From an uncultured Eubacteriales bacterium (GTDB lineage: Bacteria > Bacillota_A > Clostridia > Lachnospirales > Cellulosilyticaceae): a stretch of 7,092 nucleotides of DNA. Below are positions 4,979 to 7,092 of the stretch, piece after piece (position 1 is the first letter of the stretch; every line of letters begins with the position of its first letter). The position numbers were made by a program, and so were the translations under genes. The notes beneath the pieces were generated by a model. The model searched no databases and was not told the origin of the DNA. It was given only the letters and a program-made list of their open reading frames with translations. Location of the stretch: positions 1 through 7,092 of the forward strand of contig USPX01000107.1 in NCBI GenBank assembly GCA_900556665.1. Direction: 5' to 3'.

Positions 4979-5908
4979 TTACGAAGAAGGTTTTACAAGT
5001 TTGAGGAACTCTGCTTCGTTCATGAAGTCGATTTTTTGGCCTCTTTGGATGAGGGTCATGGCGCGGTGGAGTTTGGTGCTCATTTGGTCTGGGTCTAGAT
5101 TCAATGGGTCTTTGACATTGGTGATGACAAGATTTGTTTTGAGCGTCACCGATGGTGTGTAGTCACCACCTAATTTTTCAATGATACCAATGGCTTCGTG
5201 GCGTGCCATTGATTGGAGTGGGCCGGTAAAGGCTACAAGTTTGTCTTTGAAATAATCTGTGTCATTAAAGACCTCTGGCTTTTTCTCTTCTAATTGTTCG
5301 CGGCGTTTTGAAACCTTTCCGATGCCTAGTGATCCGGCTGGTGTGTAGCCGCCTTCGTAAAGGGTTCCAATATTGAAGCCTACTGTGTCACTTAAAAGAC
5401 TTAAGTCTGTGGTTCCAACTTCTTTTGCGATTTCTAAAAAGACGTAGGCGCAGGCTGTCGCATCGGCTGAGGCGTGGTGATGATTGAAGCTAAAGCCTAA
5501 GTGATTGGCAACAGTATTCAGTTTAGCATTTGGTAAGTAGCAGAAGAAGTGGCGTGACATAACCATAGTACAGCAGTATCTAAGGTTTGGAAATGGTATG
5601 TCATATAAGTTTAAGGTGCCACGTAATACGCTCATATCAAAAGAAGCATTGTGAGCTACTACAAGATTATTTTCAAGGTATGGTAAAATCTCTGGCCAAA
5701 GTTCATCAAATTCAGGCGCATCTATTACATCATTTGGACGAATACCATGAATCATAATATTCATAGGTGTGAAGCGCATTTCTTTTGGGCGAATCAGCCA
5801 ATATTTTTCTTCTACAATTTTGCCATCTTGTACAATGGTTAAACCGAGAGAACAAGGGCTATTGCGTTTTTCGTTAGCCGTTTCAAAGTCGATTGCAACA
5901 AAATTCAT
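4979..5908 (-). CDS. DnaQ-like 3'-5' exonuclease (DEDDh) with C-terminal BRCT domain
   Basis: This is a cytosolic 309-residue protein predicted to remove nucleotides from 3' ends using two metal ions. The exonuclease domain spans about residues 1-165: Exo I D7 and E9 in AIDFETA, Exo II D91 in HNASFD, and Exo III H144 and D149 in HHASADATA, a complete DEDDh set. A linker (about 166-215, with charged KRREQLEEKKPE) leads to a BRCT domain at about 219-306, recognised by LVAFTGPL, the GG pair at 247-248 and LKTNLVITN. Exonuclease-BRCT fusions are known in Firmicutes and BRCT often mediates protein or DNA-end binding, so a DNA repair or processing role is inferred. GGAGG five bases upstream supports the start. 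The last third favours C-ending codons more than neighbouring genes do. It stands alone, divergent from the DUF368 gene. Confidence 0.93.
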   Translation of the reverse strand: MNFVAIDFETANEKRNSPCSLGLTIVQDGKIVEEKYWLIRPKEMRFTPMNIMIHGIRPNDVIDAPEFDELWPEILPYLENNLVVAHNASFDMSVLRGTLNLYDIPFPNLRYCCTMVMSRHFFCYLPNAKLNTVANHLGFSFNHHHASADATACAYVFLEIAKEVGTTDLSLLSDTVGFNIGTLYEGGYTPAGSLGIGKVSKRREQLEEKKPEVFNDTDYFKDKLVAFTGPLQSMARHEAIGIIEKLGGDYTPSVTLKTNLVITNVKDPLNLDPDQMSTKLHRAMTLIQRGQKIDFMNEAEFLKLVKPSS

Positions 5909-5940
5909 AAGAACCTCCGTTAAAAATACAATATTTTAAT

Positions 5941-5949
5941 ATTATAACA
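5941..5949 (-). promoter_or_regulatory. Extended -10 promoter of the exonuclease gene
   Basis: The minus strand reads TGTTATAAT, a perfect -10 with the TGn extension and no obvious -35, the same design as the CDF promoter at 637-645. Predicted start is near 5934, giving a leader of about 25 bases. Confidence 0.6.
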
Positions 5950-5959
5950 TAAAAAGGAA

Positions 5960-5986
5960 AGAGGAATATAAGGAATAATTTCCTCT
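5960..5986. repeat. Inverted repeat between the divergent exonuclease and DUF368 promoters
   Basis: AGAGGAA (5960-5966) and TTCCTCT (5980-5986) are perfect complements. A nested compact dyad, AGGAA-TAAT-TTCCT, occupies 5971-5984. It lies just upstream of the exonuclease -10 box and about 40 bases upstream of the other promoter, a suitable place for an operator. No known regulator motif is recognised. Confidence 0.35.
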
Positions 5987-6026
5987 CATTAAAAAAATTT
6001 AGCTACCCCAATAAGGGAAACTATTG

Positions 6027-6032
6027 TATAAT
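6027..6032 (+). promoter_or_regulatory. -10 box of the probable DUF368 gene promoter
   Basis: A perfect TATAAT stands 58 bases before the start codon. No convincing -35 lies 16-18 bases upstream (TACCCC region), so either an activator is needed or the call is wrong. Predicted start near 6039 leaves a leader of about 50 bases. Confidence 0.45.
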
Positions 6033-6090
6033 AAGGAGAATTGTAAATAGAAAATATTTATAAGGATATTATTAAAGGAGCGAAAATCAC

Positions 6091-6948
6091 ATGGAGTTTA
6101 TTTGGAATATGATTTATGGCGCAATTATTGGGATTGCTAACATTATTCCAGGCGTAAGCGGTGGAACAATGGCTGTTATCCTCAATATTTATGATGAACT
6201 CATTAGTGCTGTAAGTAATTTCACAAAAGCGTTTAAGAAGAGCTTAATGCTACTTATACCAATCGGTTTAGGTGCAGGAGCTGGCATTATCTTATTTAGT
6301 AAATTAATCGGTTACTTATTGGAAACACATCCAATGCCAGTTAACTTCTTTTTCATGGGACTAATCATCGGTAGTGTTCCAATGATTTATAAACGTGCCA
6401 CTGTTAAAGAATTTAAAGTAGTAAGCCTGATTCCTTTTGTCATTGCCATGGCAATTATGGTAGGTATGAGCTTTTTAAGTAAAGATGAGGCAGCAGTAGA
6501 CACGCTTATTACAACGATTACATTAGGGACAGCAATTAAACTGATAGTATGTGGTGCCATTGCCGCAGCATGTACAATATTACCAGGAGTAAGTGGTTCA
6601 CTTATTTTAGTGGTATTAGGTGTTTATACAAGTGTATTAAATGCCATCTCTACATTTAATATTCCTGTTTTATTCTTTGTAGGAATTGGTGTATTAATTG
6701 GGCTTTTAGGTGGGGCAAAATTAATTGATATTTGCCTTAGAACAAATGAACAGCTTACTTTCTTTGCAATCTTAGGATTAGTAGTTGGTTCAGTGGTACC
6801 AGTATTTAAAGCATCAGGTTTCGCATTTGGCGGACAAGCAGTAGTGGCAATCATTACACTTGCTTTAGGTATAGGGATTTCATTACTCTTTGCCTCAGAG
6901 AAATTCCAAGCACGCGTTAGAAGAAATAAAGAATTAGTTAAGGCATAA
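6091..6948 (+). CDS. popT: DUF368 membrane protein, PopT-type undecaprenyl-phosphate translocase
   Basis: This is a polytopic inner-membrane protein of 285 residues, normal for DUF368. The family was recently linked (PopT) to flipping undecaprenyl phosphate back to the cytosolic face, recycling the lipid carrier for peptidoglycan and other envelope polymers. Family marks: NIIPGVSGGTMAVILNIYD (17-35) and a second copy, TILPGVSGSLILVVLGVY (162-179), an internal duplication expected of an inverted-repeat transporter fold; also GLIIGSVP (90-97) and, near 230, GLVVGSVVPVF. About eight or nine hydrophobic segments fill the chain, and the tail is basic (KFQARVRRNKELVK). AGGAG ten bases upstream supports the start. 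It is monocistronic as far as seen and no envelope genes adjoin it. The family call is firm; the exact substrate is by homology. Confidence 0.9.
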   Translation: MEFIWNMIYGAIIGIANIIPGVSGGTMAVILNIYDELISAVSNFTKAFKKSLMLLIPIGLGAGAGIILFSKLIGYLLETHPMPVNFFFMGLIIGSVPMIYKRATVKEFKVVSLIPFVIAMAIMVGMSFLSKDEAAVDTLITTITLGTAIKLIVCGAIAAACTILPGVSGSLILVVLGVYTSVLNAISTFNIPVLFFVGIGVLIGLLGGAKLIDICLRTNEQLTFFAILGLVVGSVVPVFKASGFAFGGQAVVAIITLALGIGISLLFASEKFQARVRRNKELVKA

Positions 6949-7092
6949 AAAAAGATAGAGATATAAAAATATTGATAAGTTATACATATAAAAAGATATA
7001 AATAAAGAGATATAAATAAAAAATATAGATAAAGAAATACATTTAGGGATCAGATATTTTAATAAAAAGAAAAATCACATGTAATATTAGTG
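6949..7092. other. A-rich intergenic tail with short degenerate repeats
   Basis: No gene or clear terminator is visible after the DUF368 stop. AGATATAAATAAA occurs at 6994-7006 and 7008-7020, with a looser copy at 7021-7034 (12 of 14 to the first) and another partial at 6959-6970. Low-complexity A/T sequence makes chance or slippage likely. Where the DUF368 transcript ends cannot be decided from this window. Confidence 0.5.

Noticed and set aside
4941..5162. 73-codon plus-strand ORF over the end of the exonuclease gene
   Set aside because: It is antisense to the conserved BRCT coding sequence, has no ribosome binding site and resembles no family.

Overview
The window looks like chromosomal DNA of a low-GC Firmicute, most likely a clostridium (Lachnospirales or a relative). 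This rests on AT-rich intergenic DNA, strong GGAGG-type ribosome binding sites, TATAAT-type promoters, hairpin terminators with U-tracts, and the gene set. It is an inference from style and content, not a match to a named genome. There is no sign of phage, insertion sequences, CRISPR, tRNA or rRNA.

Layout from left to right. (1) Minus strand, 1-590: the N-terminal part of a cation diffusion facilitator whose metal-site residues (N62, D66, D170, D174) fit the manganese-type branch; the gene runs off the left edge. (2) Minus strand, 723-1232: a dCMP deaminase closely resembling the eukaryotic/T4 type, with its own TTGACA promoter and its own terminator. (3) Plus strand, 1339-1986: a HAD-family phosphatase/phosphomutase divergent from the deaminase. 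(4) Minus strand, 2157-3098: a CysL-like LysR regulator, sharing a bidirectional terminator with the HAD gene. (5) Plus strand, 3261-4466: a CPA2-type Na+(K+)/H+ antiporter divergent from the LysR gene. The space between them holds a T-N11-A dyad, a promoter and a leader hairpin. (6) 4467-4978: 512 bases without a gene, unusually rich in secondary structure. (7) Minus strand, 4979-5908: a DnaQ-like DEDDh exonuclease fused to a C-terminal BRCT domain. (8) Plus strand, 6091-6948: a DUF368 membrane protein of the PopT (undecaprenyl-phosphate translocase) family. (9) 6949-7092: an A-rich tail with short degenerate repeats.

Most genes are single-gene transcription units with their own promoter and terminator signals, so the window is not one pathway. 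Three products are membrane transporters (metal efflux, cation/proton exchange, lipid-carrier recycling), two handle nucleotides or DNA, and one is a local regulator. The only clear functional pair is the LysR regulator with the antiporter.

The most interesting part is 4467-4807. It contains a hairpin just after the antiporter stop, a roughly 115-base nested palindrome with four sets of perfect arms, a 49-base tandem imperfect direct repeat whose copies compete for the same upstream complement, and a plus-strand terminator. It may be a long structured 3' UTR, an independent RNA, or a REP/MITE-like repeat element. Two gene starts were set by ribosome-binding-site position: the deaminase starts at 1232 (an upstream in-frame ATG at 1295 lies in its promoter), and the antiporter starts at 3261 (an ATG at 3252 abuts the Shine-Dalgarno).
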